From NCBI GenBank assembly GCA_902773055.1, contig CACYCZ010000127.1:1-64000 (forward strand): DNA of 64,000 nt, in the 5' to 3' direction. Both the position numbers and the translations under genes were made by a program. Below, one piece after another: positions 1-9,800 of the stretch (its first letter is position 1; every line of letters begins with the position of its first letter). The stretch is from an uncultured Bacteroidales bacterium. GTDB lineage: Bacteria > Bacteroidota > Bacteroidia > Bacteroidales > Bacteroidaceae. The notes below the pieces were generated by a model. It did no database searches. It worked only from the letters and a program-made list of their open reading frames with translations, and was not told where the DNA came from.

Positions 1-1
1 G

Positions 2-220
2 ACGGTGCCCTACGGCAAGAAGGCTGCCTACATAGCCGCCGGATGGACCGAGGAGGTATTCAGGGGAGGCGTCAGGGAACTGCCCCCACCTGCAGGAATC
101 AGGCCTGTCAAGGTGAACGCTGCCGACGCCGCCTGCTACGACCTGCAGGGACGCCCCGTGGAGCATCCGCAGAAAGGCAGGATATACATCCGCCAAGGCA
201 GGAAAATTGTTTGTCCTTGA
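2..220 (+). CDS. C-terminal end of a secreted BspA-like leucine-rich-repeat protein (5' truncated by window edge)
   Basis: The reading frame is open to the left edge, so this is the tail of a larger gene. The first residues (V-P-Y-G-K-K-A-A-Y then G-W and F) match the motif that closes BspA-like leucine-rich-repeat surface proteins, a 'VPKGxxxxY..a..W..F' type ending. The last 25 residues carry Y-D-L-Q-G-R-P followed by I-Y-I-R-Q-G-R-K, the short tail seen on many Prevotella secreted proteins that is taken to be a T9SS-type sorting signal. The protein is therefore probably exported to the cell surface. A hairpin terminator lies about 100 bases downstream. The BspA assignment rests on one motif only; the sorting-tail assignment is stronger. 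Confidence 0.6.
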   Translation, partial: TVPYGKKAAYIAAGWTEEVFRGGVRELPPPAGIRPVKVNAADAACYDLQGRPVEHPQKGRIYIRQGRKIVCP

Positions 221-320
221 CCTGGCGGCATAGGACAGGACAAGCAACCGCCCTCCTCCCTCCCCAAAAGGCAGGTTGTCTTGCAGCGAAGCTGCATAGT
301 CAGGGTATTCTGCAGGCATA

Positions 321-346
321 AAAAAACCATCGGCAAGATGGTTTTC
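321..346 (+). terminator. Hairpin terminator after the BspA-like gene
   Basis: The 9-base arms AAAACCATC and GATGGTTTT (323-331 and 337-345) flank a 5-base loop. The right arm itself ends in four T. It separates the partial first gene from the peptidase gene. Confidence 0.6.
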
Positions 347-381
347 GGGCTTAACCGCTATCTTATGAAAGTTATTCTTTG

Positions 382-389
382 TACTTTTG
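382..389 (+). promoter_or_regulatory. Putative promoter -7 box for the M13 peptidase gene
   Basis: TACTTTTG fits the Bacteroidetes -7 consensus TAnnTTTG and lies 32 bases before the ATG at 422. No convincing -33 TTTG is visible. Confidence 0.4.
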
Positions 390-421
390 CACTAAGTTTG
401 TAAAGAATAAATGATTATTTC

Positions 422-2443
422 ATGAGAACAGTGACAAAAATGTTGTGTATAGCCATGCTGACGACAGCATCAGCACAGGCTCAGGATATGAAGCCCGGTA
501 TACAGATATCAGACATGAACCCTCAGATGCCGGCAGGTGAAAATTTTTATGAGTATGCCGGCGGAGGCTGGATGAAGTCTCATCCTCTTACCGCAGAATA
601 TGCACGCTATGGCGTGTTTAACGAGTTGAACGAGAAAAACCGTGAACAGATCAAGGAACTGTTTGCCGAGTTGTCGTCATTGAAGCATGCTCAGGGATCA
701 GTGGGGCAAAAAGTCACCGATTTGTATAATCTGGCGATGGACAGCACAAGGCTCAACAGCGAAGGAGCCAATCCGCTGAAGCAGGATCTGCTCAAGATCA
801 ACCAGATTAAAAAATCCGACCTCGCCGCCGCATTGGCAGAACTTCATACGACATTGAGCGGGGCATTCTTCGGTATAGGCGTCGAGGCTGACCTGAAGAA
901 TTCCAATATGAATGTGGTATATCTGAGTGCCGGAACATCGGGCCTGCCCGACAGAGACTATTATCTGAAGACAGACGCAGACTCCAAGAAAATACAGGAG
1001 CAGTATCGCCAGACCCTGCAGAAACTCTTTGTATTGTCGGGTTACTCCAACAAGGAAGCCAAACGTGCCGTCAAGACCATTTACGACATAGAATACGCCT
1101 TTGCTGAGGCTAAAATGAGCCGTGCGGAAGCTCGCGACTATACAAAGCAGTATAACATTTATACGCTTGACATGCTGCAGGAGGAATATCCGGCAATAGA
1201 CTGGAAACTGTATTTTGAACGATTGGGACTGAAGGGACTCAAGCAGGTCATCCTGACCCAGCCCAAGGTAATGGCCGTGGCGCAGAAATATATGGCCGAG
1301 ATGACAGAGCAGCAAATCAGGGACTACATTGCCGGAGACCTGATAACAAGTTCGACAAATTATCTGAGCGATGAAATAGCAGAAACAGCATTTGACTTCT
1401 ACGGCCGCACCCTGAGCGGACAGAAAGAACGTCAGCCCCGCTGGAAGCGTGCACAGGGATACCCTAACAGCCTGCTGGGCGAGGCAGTAGGGCAATTGTA
1501 TGTCGAGAAGTATTTCCCGGAAGAGGCTAAGGTAAAAATACTGAAGTTGGTAAACAACCTGCGCAATTCCCTGGCAGAACATATCGCCTCGCTGACATGG
1601 ATGAGCGACAGCACTAAAATCAACAGTCTGGTGAAACTGAATGCCTTTACCGTAAAGGTGGGTTATCCCGACAAGTGGCGCGACTATTCCGATTTGACCA
1701 TTGACGCAAGTAAGTCACTGTATGAAAACATCAAGGCTGCCAGCCTCTGTGAAACAAAGCGCAATTTGAAGAAAAACGGCAAACCGGTTGACAGGGAAGA
1801 ATGGGGTATGACACCTCAGACCATTAATGCCTATTACAACCCTCTGTCCAATGAAATAGTATTCCCTGCCGGCATACTGCAGGCACCATTCTTTGACCCT
1901 AAGGCCGATGATGCCGTAAACTATGGCGCTATAGGAGTTGTGATAGGTCACGAAATGACCCACGGATTTGACGACCAGGGGAGCATGTTTGACGCCAATG
2001 GCAATATGCGCAACTGGTGGACGGCAAAGGACAGGGAAAACTTTACCAAGACCACAGAGAAACTCGCCGGTCAGTTTGACAAGATTGTAGTCGTCAAGGA
2101 TGAGCATGCAAACGGCAAACTCACCCTCGGTGAGAATATCGCTGACCAGGGCGGACTGCGCATCGCATACGATGCCTTTAAGAAAACAGAACAGGGACAA
2201 GGCAATACAAAAATTGACGACTTTACACCCGACCAGCGTTTCTACCTGAGTTACGGCCGTATATGGGCGGAGAATATAACCGACGAGGCTGCCTATCAGC
2301 AGACGAAAAGTGACCCTCATAGCCTGGGGCGCTGGCGCGTGAATGCAACCTTGCGCAACATTGACACCTTCTTCAAGGCTTTTGGTATCAAACAGGGCGA
2401 CAAGATGTATCTCGCACCTGAGGACAGGGTCGTAATTTGGTAA
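422..2443 (+). CDS. pepO: M13 family zinc metallopeptidase (PepO/neprilysin-like)
   Basis: A secreted endopeptidase of the neprilysin family that cleaves oligopeptides. The first 20 residues form a signal peptide (hydrophobic stretch, then A-Q-A-Q). The N-terminal M13 domain is followed by the catalytic half. The zinc motif H-E-M-T-H is at residues 510-514 (ligands H510 and H514, catalytic E511). The second motif E-N-I-A-D is at 571-575 (third ligand E571). The protein ends in the family-typical P-E-D-R-V-V-I-W. Length of 673 residues is normal for M13. It sits alone between a terminator and the DUF2723 gene, which has its own promoter-like box. Start chosen because the signal peptide begins directly there. 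The family call is firm; the gene symbol is by similarity only. Confidence 0.93.
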   Translation: MRTVTKMLCIAMLTTASAQAQDMKPGIQISDMNPQMPAGENFYEYAGGGWMKSHPLTAEYARYGVFNELNEKNREQIKELFAELSSLKHAQGSVGQKVTDLYNLAMDSTRLNSEGANPLKQDLLKINQIKKSDLAAALAELHTTLSGAFFGIGVEADLKNSNMNVVYLSAGTSGLPDRDYYLKTDADSKKIQEQYRQTLQKLFVLSGYSNKEAKRAVKTIYDIEYAFAEAKMSRAEARDYTKQYNIYTLDMLQEEYPAIDWKLYFERLGLKGLKQVILTQPKVMAVAQKYMAEMTEQQIRDYIAGDLITSSTNYLSDEIAETAFDFYGRTLSGQKERQPRWKRAQGYPNSLLGEAVGQLYVEKYFPEEAKVKILKLVNNLRNSLAEHIASLTWMSDSTKINSLVKLNAFTVKVGYPDKWRDYSDLTIDASKSLYENIKAASLCETKRNLKKNGKPVDREEWGMTPQTINAYYNPLSNEIVFPAGILQAPFFDPKADDAVNYGAIGVVIGHEMTHGFDDQGSMFDANGNMRNWWTAKDRENFTKTTEKLAGQFDKIVVVKDEHANGKLTLGENIADQGGLRIAYDAFKKTEQGQGNTKIDDFTPDQRFYLSYGRIWAENITDEAAYQQTKSDPHSLGRWRVNATLRNIDTFFKAFGIKQGDKMYLAPEDRVVIW

Positions 2444-2485
2444 TATTTTCACATATGTTGTGTCGCCGATAAAGGTTTTTTGCTA

Positions 2486-2493
2486 TATCTTTG
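2486..2493 (+). promoter_or_regulatory. Putative promoter -7 box for the DUF2723/deacetylase pair
   Basis: TATCTTTG matches TAnnTTTG, 33 bases before the ATG at 2526. A TTG at 2458-2460 is the nearest -33 candidate, but at 25 bases the spacing is longer than usual. Confidence 0.45.
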
Positions 2494-2525
2494 TGCATTA
2501 AAATGCAGAAACTATAATTTGAAAT

Positions 2526-5500
2526 ATGAAACAATATAAGATTGTAAACAATGTAGTAGGATGGGTTGTGTTCCTGATAGCAGCGTTTGTGTACTGCTCC
2601 ACCATAGAACCGACCGCCAGTTTCTGGGATTGCCCGGAGTTTATAACAACCGCATATAAACTGGAGATAGGCCACCCGCCCGGGGCACCGTTCTTCATGC
2701 TGTTCGGTAACTTCTTTACCCAGTTCGTCAGCGACCCGTCGCAGGTTGCAAAGATGATAAATACCATGTCAGCATTACTGAGTGCTGCATGTATATTGTT
2801 CCTGTTCTGGACAATAACTCATCTGGTGCGTAAACTGATATGCGACGAGGGAGAAGTAAAGACAACAGCACAGATGATTACCATTATCGGTTCGGGTGCA
2901 GTGGGAGCATTGGCATATACCTTCAGTGATACTTTCTGGTTCAGTGCCGTGGAAGGTGAGGTATACGCATTCTCTTCAATGTTTACGGCATTGGTGTTCT
3001 GGCTGATACTTAAATGGGAAGACAATGCAGACAAACCCCATAGCGACAGATGGCTGGTATTGATAGCCTATTTGATGGGCCTCTCCATAGGAGTACACCT
3101 ATTGAACTTGTTGTGTATCCCGGCAATAGTATTGATTTACTATTATAAAAAGTGCGAGGATGCCAATCTCAAAGGTTCTTTGACAGTGTTGGCATTATCA
3201 TTCATATTTATTGTCGTCATTCTGTATGGCATAGTGCCGGGACTGGTCAAAATGGGCGGTTGGTTTGAGCTGCTCTTTGTCAATACGCTGCACATGCCGT
3301 ATAACACTGGAGCCCTGCTATATATGTTCCTGTTGATAGCTATAGTATTGTGGAGCATATATGAAAGCTATACAGCCAAGAGCAGAACGCGTATGTGCAT
3401 GTCCTTTATAACCTCTGTAGCGATGTTGGGTATACCTTTCTACGGCTATGGTGCTACATGCGTCGTATGCGGAATAATCCTGCTTGGAATCCTTTGGGTA
3501 CTGCTGTTCAAGGTTAAGAAGATAGCATCCTATACGCAGTTGCCACGTATACTGAATACAGTGACATTGTGCTTCCTGATGCTGATGATAGGTTATTCCT
3601 CCTATGCCTTGGTTGTTATCCGGTCTTCAGCTAATCCGCCGATGGACCAGGGTTCACCTGAAGACGTCTTCTCTTTGGCAGAATATCTGAACCGTGACCA
3701 GTATGGGTCTACGCCGTTGCTTTATGGACCTGCATATACATCTCAGGTTAAACTGGAGCGTGAGGGAAGCTATCTTGTACCTGTGCGCAGGGAGAAGGCT
3801 CCGATTTATATCCGTCCCGAAAAGACCAATCCGAACGAACCCGATGAATACAAGCATATAGGTAATAAAGGCGATTATGTGTATGCCCAGAATATGCTGT
3901 TCCCACGTATATGGGACGACCACCATGCTCAGGATTATGAATCATGGCTCGGCGGTGTAACGGGTCGTATGGTGACATATAATCGCGGAGACCAGACGAT
4001 GCAGATAAAGATGCCAACCCAATTGGATAATATCCGCTTCTTCTTGTCATATCAACTGAATTTCATGTATTGGCGTTACTTCATGTGGAATTTCGCAGGC
4101 CGCCAAAACGATATTCAGGGTATGGGTGAGGCTGAACATGGCAACTGGATATCAGGTATACCGTTTATAGATAACCTGCGTCTGGGAGATCAGAGTAAAT
4201 TGCCTGATGACTTGAAGGAAAATAAGGGACACAATGTATTCTATATGTTGCCACTAATCTTAGGTCTGATAGGACTTTTCTGGCAGGCATATAGAGGTAA
4301 GAAGGGTATTCGCCAATTCTGGGTTGTGTTCTTCCTGTTTTTCATGACAGGTATTGCCATAGTTCTTTATCTGAATCAGACACCATCGCAACCGCGTGAA
4401 CGTGATTATGCCTATGCAGGCTCTTTCTATGCATTTGCTATCTGGATAGGCTTTGGCGTTGCTGCTATTGTGGAATACCTGAAAAATATCAAGTTCAGCG
4501 AAACAGGCAAGGCTTCCATAGTATCATTAATATGTCTGCTGGTACCTGTCCAGATGGCTACTCAGACATGGGATGACCATGACCGCAGTGACCGTTATAC
4601 ATGTCGTGACTTTGGACAGAATTATTTGAACTCCTTGCAGGAAAAAGGTAATCCAATCGTGTATACAAATGGCGACAATGATACTTATCCGCTGTGGTAT
4701 GCTCAGGAAACAGAAGGCAAGCGTACAGATGTGCGTGTATGCAATCTTAGCTATCTGCAGACAGATTGGTATATAGACCAGTTGAGAAGGCCTACATACG
4801 ATGCTCCGGCAGTTCCCATCACATGGGGCAGGGCTGAATATCTTTCAGGAACGAATGATTATGTTCAGGTTCGCCCGGAAATGAAAGCTCAGATAGATGC
4901 TTTATATAAAGAAGATCCGGAAGGAGCACGCAAGATGTTGGGTGACAATCCTTATGAATTGAAGAATATACTGAAATACTGGATTCGCAGTACGGATCCT
5001 AATATGCATGTTATACCGACTGACAGTATTATTATTTCGGTCGATAAGGAAAAGGTGCGTCGCTCAGGTATGACGATGATAAGTGATTCTATCCCCGATT
5101 ATATATGTATGAAGGTTACTAAAAACGCTTTGTATAAGAATCACTTGATGTTGTTGGAAATGTTGGCGCAGGCAGATTGGGAAAGACCTATCTACTTTGC
5201 CGTAACTGTCGGACGCGACAACTACATGAATTTGAGTGATAACTTTATTCAAGAGGGATTAGCTTATCGCGTGTCACCATTCAACACTGCAAAGGCAGGT
5301 CGGTTTGTTGATGCCGATAAGATGTATGACAACATGATGCATAAATACAAATATGGTAATATCAGTGATCCGAATGTCTATTTGGACCAGACGGTAAGGG
5401 GTATGTGTTGGACACATCGCCGCATGTTCTCTATCCTTGCTGATGAACTGATACGCCGGGGAGACACTAAACGCGCTCTGGAAGTTCTGGAGCGGAGCGA

Positions 5501-5843
5501 AAAGGAGATTCCCAACCATGCTGTTTCTTATACGAACAATATAGGTGGCACTACCGAGTTGGCGCGTAGCTGGGCTGCAGTTGGTAAAAAGGACAAAGCT
5601 GAGAAACTCCTGATACAATTGTTAGAGTCTTCCAAGCAGTATTTGGATTGGTATATGCTTTACTCTTCCAATGGCTTAATGTCATATGCCTCTGAATGTA
5701 CGATCCGTATTTCTGAAATGTTGACAGCCGTCAATATTATGCGTAAGGAGAAGATGCCTAATGCTTCCAAATATACGGAGATGGCTGAAAACTATTATGC
5801 AATGTTGACATCTAAAGGTATTAATATAAATCTTGGCAACTGA
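2526..5843 (+). CDS. DUF2723 family multi-pass membrane protein (TMEM260-like, probable glycosyltransferase)
   Basis: A large inner-membrane protein. The N-terminal half has about ten to twelve hydrophobic segments and carries the conserved DUF2723 motifs W-D-C-P-E-F-I (residues 34-40) and G-H-P-P-G-A-P (49-55). The second half is soluble and ends in helical repeats that look TPR-like. The family is homologous to vertebrate TMEM260, a protein O-mannosyltransferase, and has the general shape of GT-C enzymes, so transfer of a sugar to exported proteins is plausible but inferred. Length of 1105 residues is usual in Bacteroidetes. The stop codon overlaps the start of the deacetylase gene by one base (TGATG), so the two are translationally coupled. 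Confidence 0.85.
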   Translation: MKQYKIVNNVVGWVVFLIAAFVYCSTIEPTASFWDCPEFITTAYKLEIGHPPGAPFFMLFGNFFTQFVSDPSQVAKMINTMSALLSAACILFLFWTITHLVRKLICDEGEVKTTAQMITIIGSGAVGALAYTFSDTFWFSAVEGEVYAFSSMFTALVFWLILKWEDNADKPHSDRWLVLIAYLMGLSIGVHLLNLLCIPAIVLIYYYKKCEDANLKGSLTVLALSFIFIVVILYGIVPGLVKMGGWFELLFVNTLHMPYNTGALLYMFLLIAIVLWSIYESYTAKSRTRMCMSFITSVAMLGIPFYGYGATCVVCGIILLGILWVLLFKVKKIASYTQLPRILNTVTLCFLMLMIGYSSYALVVIRSSANPPMDQGSPEDVFSLAEYLNRDQYGSTPLLYGPAYTSQVKLEREGSYLVPVRREKAPIYIRPEKTNPNEPDEYKHIGNKGDYVYAQNMLFPRIWDDHHAQDYESWLGGVTGRMVTYNRGDQTMQIKMPTQLDNIRFFLSYQLNFMYWRYFMWNFAGRQNDIQGMGEAEHGNWISGIPFIDNLRLGDQSKLPDDLKENKGHNVFYMLPLILGLIGLFWQAYRGKKGIRQFWVVFFLFFMTGIAIVLYLNQTPSQPRERDYAYAGSFYAFAIWIGFGVAAIVEYLKNIKFSETGKASIVSLICLLVPVQMATQTWDDHDRSDRYTCRDFGQNYLNSLQEKGNPIVYTNGDNDTYPLWYAQETEGKRTDVRVCNLSYLQTDWYIDQLRRPTYDAPAVPITWGRAEYLSGTNDYVQVRPEMKAQIDALYKEDPEGARKMLGDNPYELKNILKYWIRSTDPNMHVIPTDSIIISVDKEKVRRSGMTMISDSIPDYICMKVTKNALYKNHLMLLEMLAQADWERPIYFAVTVGRDNYMNLSDNFIQEGLAYRVSPFNTAKAGRFVDADKMYDNMMHKYKYGNISDPNVYLDQTVRGMCWTHRRMFSILADELIRRGDTKRALEVLERSEKEIPNHAVSYTNNIGGTTELARSWAAVGKKDKAEKLLIQLLESSKQYLDWYMLYSSNGLMSYASECTIRISEMLTAVNIMRKEKMPNASKYTEMAENYYAMLTSKGININLGN

Positions 5844-6454
5844 TGTTTATTGAACAACCGCCATTGTGGTTTCGCTGGTTTTATCCCGATGCCCTGTGGC
5901 GGTTGGATAAAAAACATAAAGTCGTTTATCTTACGTTTGATGACGGCCCTATTCCCGATGTTACTCCGCGCGTGTTGGAGATATTGGATCATTATAATGT
6001 CAAAGCTACCTTTTTTATGGTTGGTGACAATATCCGGAAACATCCTCGGGAGTTTGAGATGGTCAAGCAGGCGGGTCACCGGCTGGGCAATCATTCCTTT
6101 AACCATATAGGGGGAATGCGGCATGGTATCCGCAGTTATATCAATAACTTTGATAAAGCTGACGAGTATATTCATAGTAACTTGGTCAGGCCTCCTTACG
6201 GATGGATGAAATGGGAGCAGTATTTCTTTCTGCGGCAGCATTATAAGTTGGTTATGTGGGATGTCGTGACACGCGATTACAGCAAGCATCTGACCGCAGA
6301 GGATGTCTTGTTCAACGTGAAGCGATATACGCGTATGGGATCGATTATCACTTTCCACGATTCTTTAAGGAGTGCAGACAAATTATGGATAGCATTGCCC
6401 CAGTCAATAGAGTGGCTTAAAGCTCAAGGTTATTCGTTCAAGATAATACCATAA
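5843..6454 (+). CDS. Polysaccharide deacetylase (NodB homology domain)
   Basis: Carbohydrate esterase family 4-type enzyme expected to remove N- or O-acetyl groups from a glycan. Metal and catalytic motifs are all visible: T-F-D-D-G-P (residues 31-36, base D33 and metal ligand D34), H-S-F-N-H (84-88, ligands H84 and H88), R-P-P-Y-G (116-120) and F-H-D (171-173). There is no signal peptide; the 203 residues are little more than the catalytic domain, so it may act in the cytoplasm or be membrane-associated. The ATG shares one base with the stop of the DUF2723 gene, suggesting a joint role in making or editing a glycan. The substrate cannot be deduced. Confidence 0.88.
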   Translation: MFIEQPPLWFRWFYPDALWRLDKKHKVVYLTFDDGPIPDVTPRVLEILDHYNVKATFFMVGDNIRKHPREFEMVKQAGHRLGNHSFNHIGGMRHGIRSYINNFDKADEYIHSNLVRPPYGWMKWEQYFFLRQHYKLVMWDVVTRDYSKHLTAEDVLFNVKRYTRMGSIITFHDSLRSADKLWIALPQSIEWLKAQGYSFKIIP

Positions 6455-6490
6455 TATAAAGTGGAAGGTTAGTTATTCCCTCGTAGAATA

Positions 6491-6531
6491 AAAGAATCCC
6501 TGTTCATGCTTTGTTAGAACAGGGATTCTTT
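6491..6531 (+). terminator. Rho-independent terminator after the deacetylase gene
   Basis: A perfect 15-bp inverted repeat (6491-6505 and 6517-6531; core AATCCCTGTTC) with an 11-base loop. The right arm ends in TTCTTT. Confidence 0.8.
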
Positions 6532-6783
6532 CTGTATTTATGGTGAAAGATGTTGTTTGTATATCTTGGTAGCTCAGAAGAAATAAGGCAGATATGTTTA
6601 TATAGATTCATGGAGAAACGACGGAATGCGCATATAGAAGTTATGTGTTTCTTATGCTATGTTGAAATAGTGTTATGCTGTGTTCTTGTTGCTATGGAGG
6701 AAGTATGGATGACTGAATTGCAGATTCGGGGAGACACGGCCTAAATATGTGCAGCATGGCGAAAATGGAGTTGTTTTAAAAAT
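6532..6783. other. Intergenic stretch between convergent transcription units, no gene seen
   Basis: Together with the terminators on either side this makes a gap of almost 390 bases (6455-6840). A 64-codon open frame at 6550-6744 has no recognisable motif, no signal peptide and an unusual Cys/Met-rich composition, so it is not called as a gene. Confidence 0.6.
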
Positions 6784-6817
6784 AAGAAAGGCGTTCACAA
6801 TGGTGAACGCCTTTCTT
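6784..6817 (-). terminator. Rho-independent terminator of the giant secreted protein gene
   Basis: Perfect 15-bp inverted repeat (6784-6798 and 6803-6817; core AAAGGCGTTCAC) with a 4-base loop. On the minus strand it is followed by ATTTTTAAAA. It lies 23 bases beyond the stop of the 1579-residue gene. Confidence 0.8.
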
Positions 6818-6840
6818 GTATAAGAGTAAAGGGTAGTGGC

Positions 6841-9800
6841 TTATTTAACCATTACCTTTTCTTTGCCTATAATGTATATGCCTTTCTTCAAGCCTTGGGT
6901 GGCCTGAGAGGCTTTGACATCGTGGCGTAGCAGTTTGCCGTCAACACTGAAGACATCAACTTTATTGTTCTTGTTTGATGATACAGCTGAGTGTATGGCA
7001 TTGATGATACCCTGACCTTCCAAGGTAATGACTTTTGCTCCAGCTGGAACTTCAAGGTCAGAAACTTGAGTCGGGTCAATATATCCTGTTCGACCATTGA
7101 CGAATGTTGCATCAGTTGTAGCTACTGCAGCGGCATTTTCAAAGATGCCATAGCCAGCAACGACTGTCTGGCCGTTGAGGAGACCTACGAGGCCATTTAC
7201 GGTCTTGCTTTCGGTTACAGGCTCTGCATATGAGGGCATCCACAGGCTTGTTGAATCGCGGCTGTCAGCCTTTTCGGGATCACCTGTGATGAGAACGAAA
7301 GGTTCACCTGCATTGAAGCTGTTTTTCTCTACCAATTCAAGGCTGAAGTCAGTACCATTCTTAATGGTGACATTCTTGAGTCCGTAGCATGCCAGGTCGG
7401 TGTTGTCTGCAACGAGGTAATCGGTATTGATCGCACACGGCAGAGTGATAATCTGGATGTTGTTGTTCTTTACGGGGAACAAGAAGTCTGTAACGCTTGT
7501 TTCATCTACAGGCTTGAATGTATAGGAACTGGCTGTTCCATAGCCGCGGCCTGAGTTGGATGTGACATTCTCTGAACCATACCATACCATACGGAGGTCG
7601 TTCTTCTGTGAATGCAATGGTTCATCCAGTACTTTCTTGGTTGTGACTGACAGACCATTGATGGTGTCAACATTGACGATTTCGTATTGGTTGCGGCCCA
7701 GGAGGTTAATTTCAAATCCGATAGGCTCTTTGCTCTGAGTAATGTACCAGTCATTATCCTGATTACGTCCCAGATACATACCTGTAGCACGGTTTTGAAC
7801 GGCGTAGAGTTCTTTCTCGCCAGGCATCTTCTTGAAACGCCACATGGCAGCAGGATTATTCTCAACCAATTCAATGTTACCGTCACGCAGGTCAAGTTTG
7901 GCTACATTAGTCCAGTTCTGTGCACCTGAAACTTTATATTCAAAGCCTTCTACACCTGCATTGTCGCGTGCTGCTTTGAAGTCCCAGTAATAACCATAGC
8001 GGATAGGACCAACTTTGCCTGCAGCGCTTTCCTGATTATAGGCATCCTGTGCATTGGCATCGGTAACAAACATTGCATGTCCATAGCGATATTCCGGCCG
8101 TGCAGTATGATATACTTTATAGTTGTCGGAACCATAGGAAGAGAAGTTTGCATTGTCGTAAACCATGGCTGTACTGGTGATGTAGTACCATTTGCCTTCA
8201 TCAAACTTCTTTCTCAGAGCCTGGAAGTCCTCGCAGTCTTTCTCCAGTTTGGCTAAGGCTGCATTGATGCTCTCCTGTGTCGGGTGAGCGGCTGGTGCCA
8301 TGGCATCATAAGCCTGTTGCATAGCTGCCCTGAATTCGGCTTTCTGCTCAGTTGTGACGTCACCGAACTGCTGCAGTTCCAAGTCATCTTCTACGTAGGC
8401 AGAGTCATACAGGGCGCGTGCATCAATAAGTTTGGCAGCGAGAGCCATTGTATCGGCTGTGCAGTTCTTGATGTCGTTGATGGCTGATTCAATATCGTCA
8501 ACGGTTTCAACTTGAGCAGCTCCTGCGGCTAACTGCTTCTTACCTTCTTCAATCGCTGCATTTAGTTTCTCAACAGCGGCCTGAATTTCTGTGTTCCACG
8601 TGATGGGAGAGTTGGCTTCGTCATATACTGCAGGATAGAGCTGCAGGAAGCCTGCTGACCAATAGGCATGCCCGGTAATCTTGCCTCCATTGAGGTTGGC
8701 GGGAACGGAGATGCGGATATAGCGGTAAGGCTGATCCATTTCAATAACAGGAGAGCGATAGGTACGATAGCGTACGTCTGTCTGGAACGGCATGTTATTG
8801 AGTTCCTTTACCTTAACCCATGAAGAAGCATCTTCGGGGGTGTTTGTTGCGTAGATATCGAATGCTGTGGGACGATATTTGTGACCATAGTCAGCATCGG
8901 CTCCGACAACGGGGATGTTGCGGCAGCGAGTCTTATACAGGAAACTGAAAGTTTGCTGTGGCTTGTCGCGAAGGTCATACTGCAGATAATGGTCTTCTGC
9001 AGAAGGACCAGCTCCACTCCAGCGACTCATCCACCAGTAGTAGTCTTCCATCTCAATAAGGGGCTGCAGTGTCAGCGCAGGTGCATTGGTTGACATCTGG
9101 CCGGCGGTATATATCTGGCCGTCTGTCCAGGTGTTGCGGATGTTGCAGCTGCCACGTCCGTCAGTAACGTCTGTGATGAGCGGTTCATCCATCTTAATGG
9201 TGTAAGCATGGAGGTATTCGCCCATGTTGTTGGCATTTTCGATGGCAACTTTCATCTGACTTGTAGCCTGAGAGAACTCACCATTCTCAATAGACTTAAT
9301 CATGTTGGCATCGGTCTCTTTTTGCAGAACCCAGCGGTCAAAGAGGCGGTTGGCTTGCGAAGCCGGACCGATGGCTTCAACATATCCGCTTGTTCCTGTG
9401 CCAGATGAATGACCGTTGGGTGTCAGGAAGGCATTGGATGCTACGGCAATGTGATAGTGACCTCGTGTGGGGAACCAGTTATACTTGGTTTCTGAGCGGT
9501 CGCCGCCATCGTCATTGATGAACTGAAGTCCTTTCTGCTCTTTGCCTAGGATGACGGCATTGCCGTTTTCACCCTTGCCAGTGATATACTTTCCTGTGGC
9601 TACATTCATTGCGCTGAATGTGCCATCGCCCAGTTTCTCAATCTTGAAGATCTTATATGGATTCTTCATGTCGTCTTTCAGGTTAACATCCCATAGGAGT
9701 TGGTTTGTTCCTGTTGCATAGATAACGCCAATGGCATTGTCGTTTTGCTTCTGCTGGAAGCGTGCATTGGCATTGACGAACCTGTAGTATCCTTCTTCAA

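Noticed and set aside
698-1582. 294-codon open frame on the minus strand inside the M13 peptidase gene
   Set aside because: Antisense shadow of a gene with complete catalytic motifs; its own translation is Cys/Leu/Val-rich without any domain.
6550-6744. 64-codon plus frame between two terminators
   Set aside because: No promoter, no motif, odd Cys/Met content.
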